NCBI GenBank assembly: GCA_963667505.2
Contig: OY763490.2
Span: 3,162,001-3,226,000, forward strand
Direction of reading: 5' to 3'
Length of the DNA stretch: 64,000 bases
Source of the DNA: Aldehydirespirator sp963667505
Lineage (GTDB): Bacteria > Actinomycetota > Acidimicrobiia > Acidimicrobiales > Aldehydirespiratoraceae
Position numbers and translations under genes: made by a program
Shown: in pieces, positions 33,987-41,652 of the stretch
How the letters are laid out: every line of letters begins with the position of its first letter
Position numbering within the stretch: position 1 is the first letter of the stretch
The notes under the pieces: generated by a model
Databases searched by the model: none
What the model was told of the DNA's origin: nothing
Seen by the model: the letters and a program-made list of their open reading frames with translations, nothing else

Positions 33987-35120
33987 TCAGCTCACACGCA
34001 CAGGCATCAGCAGGTACAGGAAGCGCTCGTCGCCGACCGCCCGCAGGAGCGCCGGCTTGACTGCGTCCGCGGTCTCCAGCGTGATCTCGTCGCCTGCGGC
34101 TGCCTCGATGCCGTCGATCAGGTAGCCGGGATTGAATGCGACGGTCAGCTCGTCGCCCTCGTAATGGGCCTGCATGGTCTCAGTGGCCTTGCCGACATCC
34201 TGCGTGATCGCGACCACTTCGAGAGTGCCATCCGCCATCGTGAGCCGCACCGGGGTCGAATCCTGAGCCAGCAGTCGGACGCGCCGGACCACTTCCAGGA
34301 GTTGATTCCTCTCCACCGTGAGACGATTGGGGTGGTCCGTCGGAATCAGCCCGTTGTAGTTCGGAAAGTCCCCAGGGATGAGCCGCGTGGTCAACCGCAC
34401 CGAGCCCACCTCGAACTGCGCGTAATGCTCGGCAAGCTTCAAGGTGACTTCCTCGGACTCCGATATGAGACGCTGCAGCTCGCCCAAGGCGCGGCTGGGT
34501 ACCAGCACCTTCTGACGCTCCCCCAGCATCGAGGACCCGTCCAGATCCCGCACCGAGAGGCGGTAAGAGTCAGTGGAGACCAAGCGCAGGCGGCCCTCGT
34601 CCTCCGCAGCCATCAGCACCCCGGTCAGGATCGGTCGGGAGTCGTCCGCGGAGGCCGAGCGGACTACCTGTCCCAGCGCCGTGCGGAACTCCGAGCCTCC
34701 GAAGGCCACTGCCGGGCTGAAAGTGTCTCCCTCGGACTGCTCCTCCTCGCTCTTGAAAGCGAGCTGAGGGTAGTCGTCCGCCGGGATCAGCCTGATCGTG
34801 AACTCCGAGGAGCCCATCACTAGGCGCGCCTCGCCGTCCTCAACCTCGAAGTCGAGGGCACCGGGGGCGACGGCCCGTACAACGTCGGTCAGCAGTCGGG
34901 CAGGCACCACCGCGGCGCCGTCCTGCCCTCCTGACACCTCCGCAGTGACCGACAGCGTCAGATCAAGGTCGCTGCCCGTGACTGTCAGCACTTCGCCAGC
35001 CAACTCCAGGAGGACGCCAGTGAGGGCGGCTCGGCTGGCACCAGTGCTCGCGACCGCCCTCACTGACACCGTGAGGGCTTCCAGCAGGGTGTCTCGCTCA
35101 CAGCGGAACTTCATGCCCAT
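33987..35120 (-). CDS. dnaN: DNA polymerase III beta sliding clamp
   Basis: A 377-residue ring clamp with the usual three-domain layout. It begins MKFRCERDTLLEAL and has ALDFEVEDGEARLVMGSSEFTIRL, the DSRPILTGVLM and GDFPNYNGLIPTDHPNRLTVER segments, and ends with EFLYLLMPVRVS-like residues (RFLYLLMPVRVS). ATG at 35120 (second codon Gly) or 35114 (MKF) are alternatives. It lies 247 bp from dnaA. Confidence 0.97.
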   Translation of the reverse strand: MGMKFRCERDTLLEALTVSVRAVASTGASRAALTGVLLELAGEVLTVTGSDLDLTLSVTAEVSGGQDGAAVVPARLLTDVVRAVAPGALDFEVEDGEARLVMGSSEFTIRLIPADDYPQLAFKSEEEQSEGDTFSPAVAFGGSEFRTALGQVVRSASADDSRPILTGVLMAAEDEGRLRLVSTDSYRLSVRDLDGSSMLGERQKVLVPSRALGELQRLISESEEVTLKLAEHYAQFEVGSVRLTTRLIPGDFPNYNGLIPTDHPNRLTVERNQLLEVVRRVRLLAQDSTPVRLTMADGTLEVVAITQDVGKATETMQAHYEGDELTVAFNPGYLIDGIEAAAGDEITLETADAVKPALLRAVGDERFLYLLMPVRVS

Positions 35121-35367
35121 GATGATGCTGCTCTCCTTTGCCTTGCTTTCATGTAGGGGAAGTCAGTAGGGCCTGTGGATTGTGGACGGTGGCCGGGTCT
35201 GGCTGAAATACCAGTGATCCAGTGTGCCCAGGTTCTGCCGCTTCATTCAGTGGAGGGGCCTGGGGGCAGAGGGTGATGTGGACGACCGACGGGATGGGCA
35301 CAGGTGCCCAGCCCGGTCCTCATCGCTGTCCCCAACACAGGCCGCTTCGCCCCAGGTGGGCGTGAGT
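35121..35367. promoter_or_regulatory. dnaA-dnaN intergenic spacer with two DnaA-box-like sites
   Basis: At 35174-35189 the sequence TGTGGATTGTGGACGG contains two overlapping TGTGGA cores, that is, TCCACA on the other strand, the heart of a DnaA box. The rest of the 247 bp is ordinary. This may be a secondary DnaA-binding or autoregulatory site; the main cluster is on the other side of dnaA. Confidence 0.4.
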
Positions 35368-36756
35368 TCATGGCATCCGGGAGACACGGCTCTGAAGGTC
35401 CTGTACCTGGTCGAAGATCTCCTTGCGCTCGGTCATGTGGTGCTCGATCTTGCGCACCGCGTGGATGACTGTGGTGTGGTCGCGGTCGCCGAACGCGCGG
35501 CCGATCTCGGGGTAGGAGAGGTCGGTCGCGTTCCTCGTCACGTACATGGCGATCTGCCGGGCATCGACAAGGTTGCGGCGTCGGCTGCCGCCGATGATCT
35601 GGTCGACGGGGATGTTGAAGAGTTCCGAGGCCGCTTCCAGGATCGTGCCGACGGTGATCGGTGCTCGGATCGTGCTGGTGATGACGTCGGCCAGGACGCG
35701 CTTGGCCAGTTCGTAGGAACAGGGTTGCTCGGTGATGCTGGCGAAGGCTGTGACCTTGATCAGCGCTCCTTCCAGCTCCCGGATTGAGTCCGTTATGTGC
35801 TCCGCGATGAATGAGAGGACCTCTCGAGGGATCCTCAGCGCGGAGAACTCGGCCTTCTTCTCGAGAATAGCGAGGCGGGTCACGAGGTCCGGCGGCTGGA
35901 TGTCGGTGATCAGCCCGGACTTGAAGCGGCTGCGGAGGCGGTCCTCCAAGGTGGGCATCGCGTCGGGGGCCCGGTCGGAGGAGAGCACGATCTGGGCGCC
36001 GTTCTGCAGGAGATCGTTGAAGGTGTGGAAGAACTCCTCTTGCAGGCCGTCCTTCCCCTCCATGAACTGGATGTCGTCCACCAGCAGCACGTCGTTCGTC
36101 CGATAGAGGTGCTTGAACTCGGGCTGCGTGCTGTTGCGGATGGCCCGCACGAACTCGTTGAGGAAGGTCTCGCTGGTCACGTAGCGGACCTTCTTCAGGG
36201 GGAAGTGCTCATCGACGTAGTAGGCGATGGAACGCAGCAGATGAGTCTTGCCGAGCCCGGAGTCGCCGTAGATGAACAGGGGGTTGTAGGCACCCGCCGG
36301 GTCCTCGGCCACGGCAAGCGCCGCGGCGTGGGAGAAGCGGTTGGAGCTCCCGGTGACGAACTGCTCGAAGGTCAGACGGGTCTCTGAGGCCGCGTCGACC
36401 ACGGGCGAGAGGTCCGTCGAGTCCAATGCGGTGTGAGACAGTCCGGTAGGTGCTGTCGTCGCAGGGTCGTCAGAAGGCGGGCTGTAGTCCTCCTCGGCCC
36501 AGTCCGGGTCGATTTCGATGCGCACTGTGACATTCGGTGTGGTCTCATCGACAGCATCGCTGATCAAGTCGAAGTAGCGGCGCTCGATCCGTGCCTTCTG
36601 CAGGCTGGTCGGAACGAGCAGGACCAGGGATCGTTGGTCGAAGGCTTGAGCCCTCGCGCCTCGGAACGTCGTCCGCCAGACTGCGTCGCTCACTTGGCTG
36701 CGGATGGTTTGGGCGCAGCTCGTCCAGATTCGATCGGCCTCTGGGTCGGTCGGCAC
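35368..36756 (-). CDS. dnaA: Chromosomal replication initiator protein DnaA
   Basis: A 462-residue AAA+ initiator. Domain I-II is the N-terminal ~110 residues (RIWTSCAQTIRSQVSDAVWRTTF). Walker A GDSGLGKTHLL lies near 160-170, Walker B VLLVDDIQFMEGKDG, sensor motif VLSSDRAPDAMP and arginine-finger region RLRSRFKSGLITDI. Domain IV holds RNATDLSYPEIGRAFGDRDHTTVIHA, the DnaA DNA-binding signature. It transcribes away from oriC; the start lies next to the DnaA-box cluster, allowing autoregulation. Confidence 0.98.
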   Translation of the reverse strand: MPTDPEADRIWTSCAQTIRSQVSDAVWRTTFRGARAQAFDQRSLVLLVPTSLQKARIERRYFDLISDAVDETTPNVTVRIEIDPDWAEEDYSPPSDDPATTAPTGLSHTALDSTDLSPVVDAASETRLTFEQFVTGSSNRFSHAAALAVAEDPAGAYNPLFIYGDSGLGKTHLLRSIAYYVDEHFPLKKVRYVTSETFLNEFVRAIRNSTQPEFKHLYRTNDVLLVDDIQFMEGKDGLQEEFFHTFNDLLQNGAQIVLSSDRAPDAMPTLEDRLRSRFKSGLITDIQPPDLVTRLAILEKKAEFSALRIPREVLSFIAEHITDSIRELEGALIKVTAFASITEQPCSYELAKRVLADVITSTIRAPITVGTILEAASELFNIPVDQIIGGSRRRNLVDARQIAMYVTRNATDLSYPEIGRAFGDRDHTTVIHAVRKIEHHMTERKEIFDQVQDLQSRVSRMP

Positions 36757-37165
36757 GGTTCAGACTCCCCTTTCTCCACAGTCTTGTCCACAGCTGTGGA
36801 CAGTTGGTCACATGGTCCGCTGCCGGAGCTGACCTGCCACAGAACGGATCGACTCGATGGCCTGCGGAAGATAGCAGCATGAGCCGCGCCTACAAGCCGG
36901 GTCGGACAGAATCGGCAAACTCGTAGTTCAGTGAGGATGACGAACAGATGAATGACATTCTTGAAGGTCAAAGTCGATCAGTGTTGTTTCCGTCGGATCC
37001 TGTGGATGACGCGCTTGGAGGCCGCTAGGCGCGAACAGGTCCGATGGTTGCGGCATCTCGATGTCAGCTCTACGGTGGAACGACGAGATTGCCGTCTGTC
37101 CACAGCATCCATGGGTGGTAGCGGCTTCGCGGGCGTGCGCGGGCCCGGCCGCATAGGGAGGATTC
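36757..37165. other. oriC: Probable chromosomal replication origin, oriC
   Basis: This 409-bp gap between dnaA and rpmH has no gene. DnaA-box-like sequences are TTCTCCACA (36772), TTGTCCACA (36784, the best), CTGTCCACA on the minus strand (36795-36803), TGTGGATGA (37001) and CTGTCCACA (37096). The second and third form a perfect 18-bp palindrome TGTCCACAGCTGTGGACA at 36785-36802. The least GC-rich part is 36925-36995, a candidate unwinding region. The opposed gene directions on both sides and the conserved flanks support an origin. Confidence 0.85.
36785..36802. promoter_or_regulatory. Perfect palindrome of two abutting DnaA boxes
   Basis: TGTCCACAG and CTGTGGACA are exact reverse complements with no spacer, 12 bp left of which is another TTCTCCACA. 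The palindrome also overlaps the dnaA upstream region, so binding could control dnaA transcription as well as origin melting. Confidence 0.7.
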
Positions 37166-37300
37166 ATGAAACGCACATTCCAGCCGAACATCAGGAAACG
37201 ACACAAGAAGCATGGGTTCAGAGTCCGGATGAGAACGCGCGGGGGACGCGCTGTCATCCGGTCTCGCCGCCACAAGGGACGAAGCCGCCTGGCTGCGTGA
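37166..37300 (+). CDS. rpmH: 50S ribosomal protein L34
   Basis: A 44-codon gene: MKRTFQPNIRKRHKKHGFRV, then RMRTRGGRAVIRSRRHKGRSRLAA, the complete and highly conserved L34. GGGAGG lies six bases before the ATG. It is the first gene to the right of oriC, followed directly by rnpA, as in nearly all bacteria. Confidence 0.98.
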   Translation: MKRTFQPNIRKRHKKHGFRVRMRTRGGRAVIRSRRHKGRSRLAA

Positions 37301-37346
37301 CCGGCACGACGTCGCGCCATCGAGACGCCCGTCCGGGTCTGCTGCT

Positions 37347-37625
37347 GTGCGCGCCCGCTGCGGACCGTTGAGTATCTCGTTTCGCGCCTCCGACCGGCCG
37401 GCGCGGGTGATGTTCGCGGTGCCTAAGTCGGTCGGCAATGCGGTCGTACGAAACCGGGCGCGCCGCAGACTGCGTGAGACGTTGCGCCAGCTCGTTCGTG
37501 ATGGCTCCGTGACCCTTCGTCGGGGCGAGTACCTGCTGGGCGTCTTGTCGTCCCTCGAGGGTCTCTCGGCTCCTGAGCTGCGTGATTCCGTCGTTGAGCT
37601 CACCGCGCGTCTGGACCGGCCGTGA
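37347..37625 (+). CDS. rnpA: Ribonuclease P protein component
   Basis: RNase P protein helps the RNA subunit mature tRNA 5' ends. The conserved core RVMFAVPKSVGNAVVRNRARRRLRETLRQL (RNR motif) is clear. From the only canonical start (GTG 37347) the protein is 92 residues, shorter than the usual ~110-120. The same frame upstream encodes WLRDRHDVAPSRRPSG, which matches the normal RnpA N-terminus (RLR.R.DF), back to about 37287 inside the end of rpmH. No ATG, GTG or TTG exists there after the stop at 37230, so a CTG (37251 or 37293) or another unusual start may be used. Confidence 0.93.
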   Translation: MRARCGPLSISFRASDRPARVMFAVPKSVGNAVVRNRARRRLRETLRQLVRDGSVTLRRGEYLLGVLSSLEGLSAPELRDSVVELTARLDRP

Positions 37626-37879
37626 GAGTTCTGGCGAGGCTGGCCTGGCTCGTCGTGCGGGCCTATCAGATAGCGGCCGCGGGCCGGCTGTCAGTGTGCC
37701 GCTATGTGCCTTCCTGCTCGAACTACGCGCTGGAGGCCCTGGAGACCCAGGGCGCGGTGCGCGGGGGCTGGCTGGTGCTGCGGCGGCTGGGCCGCTGCCA
37801 TCCCTGGGGTCGGACGGGCTGGGATCCGGTCCCCGCTCCCGGCGCGAGCGTCCGTCTGAAGGAGCCGACCGGTGTTTGA
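37622..37879 (+). CDS. yidD: Membrane protein insertion efficiency factor YidD
   Basis: An 85-residue protein with the YidD signature YQIAAAGRLSVCRYVPSCSNYALEAL and the later GRCHPWGRTGWDPVP. It assists YidC-mediated insertion. GTG at 37622 overlaps the rnpA stop by four bases, and its 3' end overlaps the yidC start by eight, so the three genes are translationally linked. Confidence 0.96.
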   Translation: MRVLARLAWLVVRAYQIAAAGRLSVCRYVPSCSNYALEALETQGAVRGGWLVLRRLGRCHPWGRTGWDPVPAPGASVRLKEPTGV

Positions 37880-39068
37880 TCCGCTCTTCGACCTGATTGC
37901 CACCCTCTTGGCCTGGTTCTATTCCCTGTGGCCCTCTTACGGCGTTGCTATAGCCATCCTCACGTTGACCGCTATGGTCGCGAGTACTCCCTTCACTCTC
38001 AAGGGTATTCGGTCAATGCTGCAGATGCAGGAGTACACGACCGAACTGAAGAAGATCCAGAACGCGCACCGGGGCGACCGGCAGGCCATGAACGAAGCGA
38101 CGATGGCCTTCTACAAGGAACACGGGATCAACCCGATGGGGAGCTGCCTGCCCCTGCTGATCCAGGCGCCGGTCTTCCTCGTTCTCTACCAGGTTGTGCG
38201 CGGCCTCACTCGTCGAACCACCGAGATCGGGACCCAGCTAGGACATACATCGCTGCAGTACGGCGAGGGCGTGGGTGCCGGTCCGTCCACCTACTCCGGC
38301 ACCACCATTCGGCGGAGCGAGCTGACCTTCGACCCGGATTTCCTGTCTCGTGATACCGATCTGTATGCGAGCCTGAGCGAGAGCAGGGAGATGGTCTCAT
38401 GGGGCATCGACCTCTCCCGGACGGCTTCCGCCGCGATGTCCGACGGCGTTGTCAGTGCACTGCCCTACCTAGTGATGCTGGTACTGGTCCTGGTGACCAG
38501 CCTTTACCAGCAGCATCAGATTCAACGCCGCCAAAAGGGGGCAGTAATCAATAAGCAACAGCAGATGATTATGAAAATGTTTCCCTACTTCCTCCCGGTG
38601 GTCTCCTATACGATCCCTGCTGCGGTCGTCGTCTACTTCATCGTCTCGGCGCTGTACCGGATCGTCCAGCAGGCGTATATTACGAAGTCGTATTACACCG
38701 GCGAGGACTCTTTGGGCGCGCGGGCGGCCAAGCAGCGGGCAGTCACAGCCTCGGACAAGGGGGCCAAGGCGGGTGCCGACCGAGCCAGGACCCGATCGGA
38801 GACGGAACGCAAGGGCGCACCGACGCCGAAGCGAGACGCCAAGACGACTCGGGGCAGGGCGCCGGTCCGCCAGCAGAAGGCAGGCCGCGGCGGCGCGGGC
38901 GGCCGCGCCACGGGCACCTCGAGAGCGGGTCGAACCGGCAAGGCGCCCTCCCGCAGCCGCTCGGGCTCGTCTCGGGGCCGCTCGGATGGAGGTCGCACGA
39001 CTCCTCCGGGGTCGCGCACAAGCCGGAGCACGCAGAACCGAAGCAAGAGCAAGAGGAAGAGGCGGTAA
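37872..39068 (+). CDS. yidC: Membrane protein insertase YidC (Oxa1 family)
   Basis: A 398-residue insertase of the short Gram-positive type. The core has helices in the first 60 residues (ATLLAWFYSLWPSYGVAIAILTLTAMV), the MLQMQEYTTELKKIQ coiled loop, FYKEHGINPMGSCLPLLIQAPVFLVLYQVVRG, and later helices ending AAVVVYFIVSALYRIVQQAYI. The last ~115 residues are a basic Ser/Arg/Gly-rich tail (TRGRAPVRQQKAGRGG ... SKSKRKRR) that could contact ribosomal RNA. GTG at 37872 is the start. Confidence 0.96.
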   Translation: MFDPLFDLIATLLAWFYSLWPSYGVAIAILTLTAMVASTPFTLKGIRSMLQMQEYTTELKKIQNAHRGDRQAMNEATMAFYKEHGINPMGSCLPLLIQAPVFLVLYQVVRGLTRRTTEIGTQLGHTSLQYGEGVGAGPSTYSGTTIRRSELTFDPDFLSRDTDLYASLSESREMVSWGIDLSRTASAAMSDGVVSALPYLVMLVLVLVTSLYQQHQIQRRQKGAVINKQQQMIMKMFPYFLPVVSYTIPAAVVVYFIVSALYRIVQQAYITKSYYTGEDSLGARAAKQRAVTASDKGAKAGADRARTRSETERKGAPTPKRDAKTTRGRAPVRQQKAGRGGAGGRATGTSRAGRTGKAPSRSRSGSSRGRSDGGRTTPPGSRTSRSTQNRSKSKRKRR

Positions 39069-39099
39069 CTCGCATGGCTGTGAAGACGGGCTGGCAGCA

Positions 39100-40020
39100 A
39101 TGGAATGGATAGAAATAACAGGTTCCTCAACGGAAGAAGCCAAGGAGCAGGCTCTAGTTTTTCTGGGAGTGCATGAGTCCGATGCAGAATTCGAGGTCTT
39201 GTCCGAAGGCAAGACGGGCCTCTTCGGCCGTCTGAAGGAAGAGGCGCGAGTTCGAGCGCGGGTAGTTCCTACAACGGTGCGGCCCAAGGAGAGCCGAAGC
39301 CGTGGCCAAAGCACCCGCCGGTCGGCGTCGAGGCGGTCGTCCTCGCCCTCACGGGCCCAGGCATCGGGCACCCCGAACGACCCGTCCGACAAACCTTCCC
39401 GTCAGGACGCCACGAGCGCCAAGAAGGACACTCGCAAGACCGACGGCTCGTCGCGGGCCGCCGCCGACACCGCCGGGTCGGGCAAGCCTCGTGACAACAA
39501 GAAATCAGAAAAGGAGATAAGACAGAAGATGGATACTTCTTATAGTGGACCTTCGCTTCTAGAGCAGGCAGACATCGCCGAGGACTTCGTGTCGGGAGTA
39601 GCGAGCACTCTGGGTGTCTCAGTGAACTTCGTGAGGCATGATTTCGAAGACGGCATCCTGAGGATTGAGGCCGTCGGCGACGGGATCGGACTCCTCGTGG
39701 GACGGCGTGGCGTGACCGCTCAGGCCATCGACGAACTGGTTCGGACAGTGCTGCAGCGATCGGGCGGCTCGATACGCGAAGGCAAGATCCGCATGGACAT
39801 AGGCGGTGTGCGGGCTCGTCGGGCCGCGTCTCTGGCTGCCTTCGCCCGAGACGTTGCCGCTCAAGCTCTGGAATCAGGCGAAGCCATAGCGCTCGAGCCC
39901 ATGAATCGGCTGGATCGCAAGATCGTGCATGACGTGATTGCTGACATCAGCGACGTAGGGAGTCGGAGCGAGGGTGAGGATCCCAATCGGCGTGTCTTGA
40001 TCATGCCGGTCGACGACTGA
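39100..40020 (+). CDS. jag: Jag/KhpB RNA-binding protein (Jag-N, KH, R3H)
   Basis: A 306-residue protein. Jag-N is MEWIEITGSSTEEAKEQALVFLGV. A long Ser/Arg/Lys-rich linker runs from about 55 to 145 and is unusually long for the family. The KH domain has IEAVGDGIGLLVGRRGVTAQAIDELV, and the R3H domain ends LEPMNRLDRKIVHDVIADI...VGSRSEGEDPNRRVLI. It binds RNA and is implicated in envelope and division control. It follows yidC by 31 bp in the standard order. Confidence 0.95.
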   Translation: MEWIEITGSSTEEAKEQALVFLGVHESDAEFEVLSEGKTGLFGRLKEEARVRARVVPTTVRPKESRSRGQSTRRSASRRSSSPSRAQASGTPNDPSDKPSRQDATSAKKDTRKTDGSSRAAADTAGSGKPRDNKKSEKEIRQKMDTSYSGPSLLEQADIAEDFVSGVASTLGVSVNFVRHDFEDGILRIEAVGDGIGLLVGRRGVTAQAIDELVRTVLQRSGGSIREGKIRMDIGGVRARRAASLAAFARDVAAQALESGEAIALEPMNRLDRKIVHDVIADISDVGSRSEGEDPNRRVLIMPVDD

Positions 40021-40051
40021 GGCTCCTCAGCGGGATCGGTCGCAGGCCGAC

Positions 40052-40699
40052 GTGATCGACAACGACTTGGCAACACGTCTGGACGAGGCTTGGCAACCAG
40101 CGCGCCGGGCGGGGGTGCTGGGGTCTGCGACGGTCAGATCACTTCACCAGCACGCCTGCGGCTTCATCCCGGAATCGTGGCGGGGCCAGCAGTCAGGGAA
40201 CTTCGTCGATTGCGGGGCGGGCGCAGGTGTACTGGGAATCTTCCTCGCATTGGAAATGCCGTGGTCGTCTTGGGCGCTCGTGGACTCGAGCGAACGCCGG
40301 TGCGAACTGGCTCAGAGCGCCGTGACCGCGGTCGGTCTGACCGATCGGGTGACAGTAGTCCATGGTGTGCTAGACAGCCTGGCCCGGCGGCCGCAATGGC
40401 GTGCTCGACAGGACGGGGCCGTTGCGCGCCTGTTCGGTCCGGCAGCCGAGCTCGCCGAATGTGCGCTGCCGCTGCTCCGGACCGGCGCGACGCTGGTCGT
40501 GTCCGTGTCAAGGGCGACCCGAGCGCAATGGGAGGACTTGGATCTGGCGTCAACCACAGGCTGCGAGGTAACGGGCGCCTGGTCGTCAGAGCACGGTCGC
40601 TACCTGGCGGTCAGCCGAACCAGCCCAGGCCCTGCACAACTTCCCCGTCGAAGGGCGGCTCGTCTGCGAATGCCGCTCGACCGGATGATCGTTCGCTAG
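40052..40699 (+). CDS. rsmG: 16S rRNA (guanine527-N7)-methyltransferase RsmG
   Basis: A 215-residue SAM methyltransferase. The SAM loop VDCGAGAGVLGIFLALEMP diverges from the usual 'DlGSGaGfPGipLai', and LVDSSERRCELAQSAV follows as in RsmG. RARQDGAVARLFGPAAEL matches the family's 'ivsRAfapl' strand. The gene lies between jag and the parS-parA block, exactly where rsmG (gidB) always lies, which supports the call despite the divergence. Confidence 0.85.
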   Translation: MIDNDLATRLDEAWQPARRAGVLGSATVRSLHQHACGFIPESWRGQQSGNFVDCGAGAGVLGIFLALEMPWSSWALVDSSERRCELAQSAVTAVGLTDRVTVVHGVLDSLARRPQWRARQDGAVARLFGPAAELAECALPLLRTGATLVVSVSRATRAQWEDLDLASTTGCEVTGAWSSEHGRYLAVSRTSPGPAQLPRRRAARLRMPLDRMIVR

Positions 40700-40715
40700 T
40701 GTTCCATGTGGAACA
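40700..40715. promoter_or_regulatory. parS-like ParB-binding site 1
   Basis: TGTTCCATGTGGAACA matches the parS consensus (TGTTTCACGTGAAACA) except for the C/G at the fourth positions of each arm and the central bases. It lies just after rsmG, upstream of parA, the typical parS location. Confidence 0.8.
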
Positions 40716-40761
40716 CGTCCACCACCGGTTGGGGTCAGGCTTCAGTCGGTCATCCTGACGT

Positions 40762-40777
40762 TGTTCCACATGGAACA
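40762..40777. promoter_or_regulatory. parS-like ParB-binding site 2
   Basis: TGTTCCACATGGAACA is the exact reverse complement of site 1, 62 bp further right, so the pair is inverted with respect to the central step. It sits about 105 bp before the parA start and may also let ParB regulate parAB. Confidence 0.8.
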
Positions 40778-40881
40778 ACGATGCTTGACTGCGGGAGCAC
40801 GGTGTGAGACCGTAGGGCGTCCTCCGACTACAGGAAGGGAGGCTGTGCGTTGGAAGGCTTGGAAGTTCGGAGCGGTGCCCT

Positions 40882-41652
40882 GTGACTGGGGCGCGGAAGT
40901 TCGCGGTCGCCAACCAGAAGGGCGGCGTGGGCAAGACCACCACCGCAGTCAACCTGGCGGCCTGCTTCGCCGAGCGGGGTGTGAAATCGCTGGTCATCGA
41001 TCTGGACCCGCAAGCGAATGCGACCACGGGCGTCGGCCTGAACCCGCGGCAGCTGGATGCTTCGATGTATGACGTTCTGCTCCGGGGCGTCGAGTTGGAG
41101 GAGATCGTCGAGCCGACGAGCGTCAAGTACCTGCACATCGCGCCGTCTAGCCTTGATTTGGCCGGAGCTGAGATCGAGTTGGTGTCGGTCTTCAGCAGGG
41201 AGCGGAAGGTACATGAAGCCATCCAGACTATTGATGGCATGTATGACATGGTCATGATCGACTGCCCGCCTTCGTTGGGACTTCTCACCATCAACGGCCT
41301 GACGGCCGCAGACGAGGTGATGGTTCCCATTCAGACGGAGTACTTCGCGCTGGAGGGACTGGCTCAGCTCGTCCAGAACATCAATATGGTGAGGCGCAGC
41401 CTGAATCCCCGGCTCGAACTCACGAGGGTCGTGTTGACAATGTTCGACAAGCGCACGAACCTGTCCAAGGATGTGGCCCGAGAGGTGCGGGAGCACTATG
41501 GCGACAAGGTATGTCAGCAAGTGATTCCCCGGACGGTGCGGCTCAGCGAAGCACCGTCCTTCGGACAGCCCATCACGGTATATGATTCGAATTCCAATGC
41601 TGCAATTTCCTTTAGGGCTCTCGCGGAGGAGGTCTTGAGTGGCACGGCGTAG
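40882..41652 (+). CDS. parA: Chromosome partitioning ATPase ParA
   Basis: A 256-residue deviant Walker ATPase: KGGVGKTTTAVNLAA (about 14-28), LVIDLDPQANATTG and YDMVMIDCPPSLGLLT, then the HKR..-like VPIQTEYFALEGL. It moves ParB-parS complexes after replication. GTG at 40882 is the start, and its end overlaps parB by 14 bp. Confidence 0.96.
   Translation: MTGARKFAVANQKGGVGKTTTAVNLAACFAERGVKSLVIDLDPQANATTGVGLNPRQLDASMYDVLLRGVELEEIVEPTSVKYLHIAPSSLDLAGAEIELVSVFSRERKVHEAIQTIDGMYDMVMIDCPPSLGLLTINGLTAADEVMVPIQTEYFALEGLAQLVQNINMVRRSLNPRLELTRVVLTMFDKRTNLSKDVAREVREHYGDKVCQQVIPRTVRLSEAPSFGQPITVYDSNSNAAISFRALAEEVLSGTA

Noticed and set aside
35121..35367. Main oriC between dnaA and dnaN
   Set aside because: Only two overlapping weak boxes, against a stronger cluster on the rpmH side.
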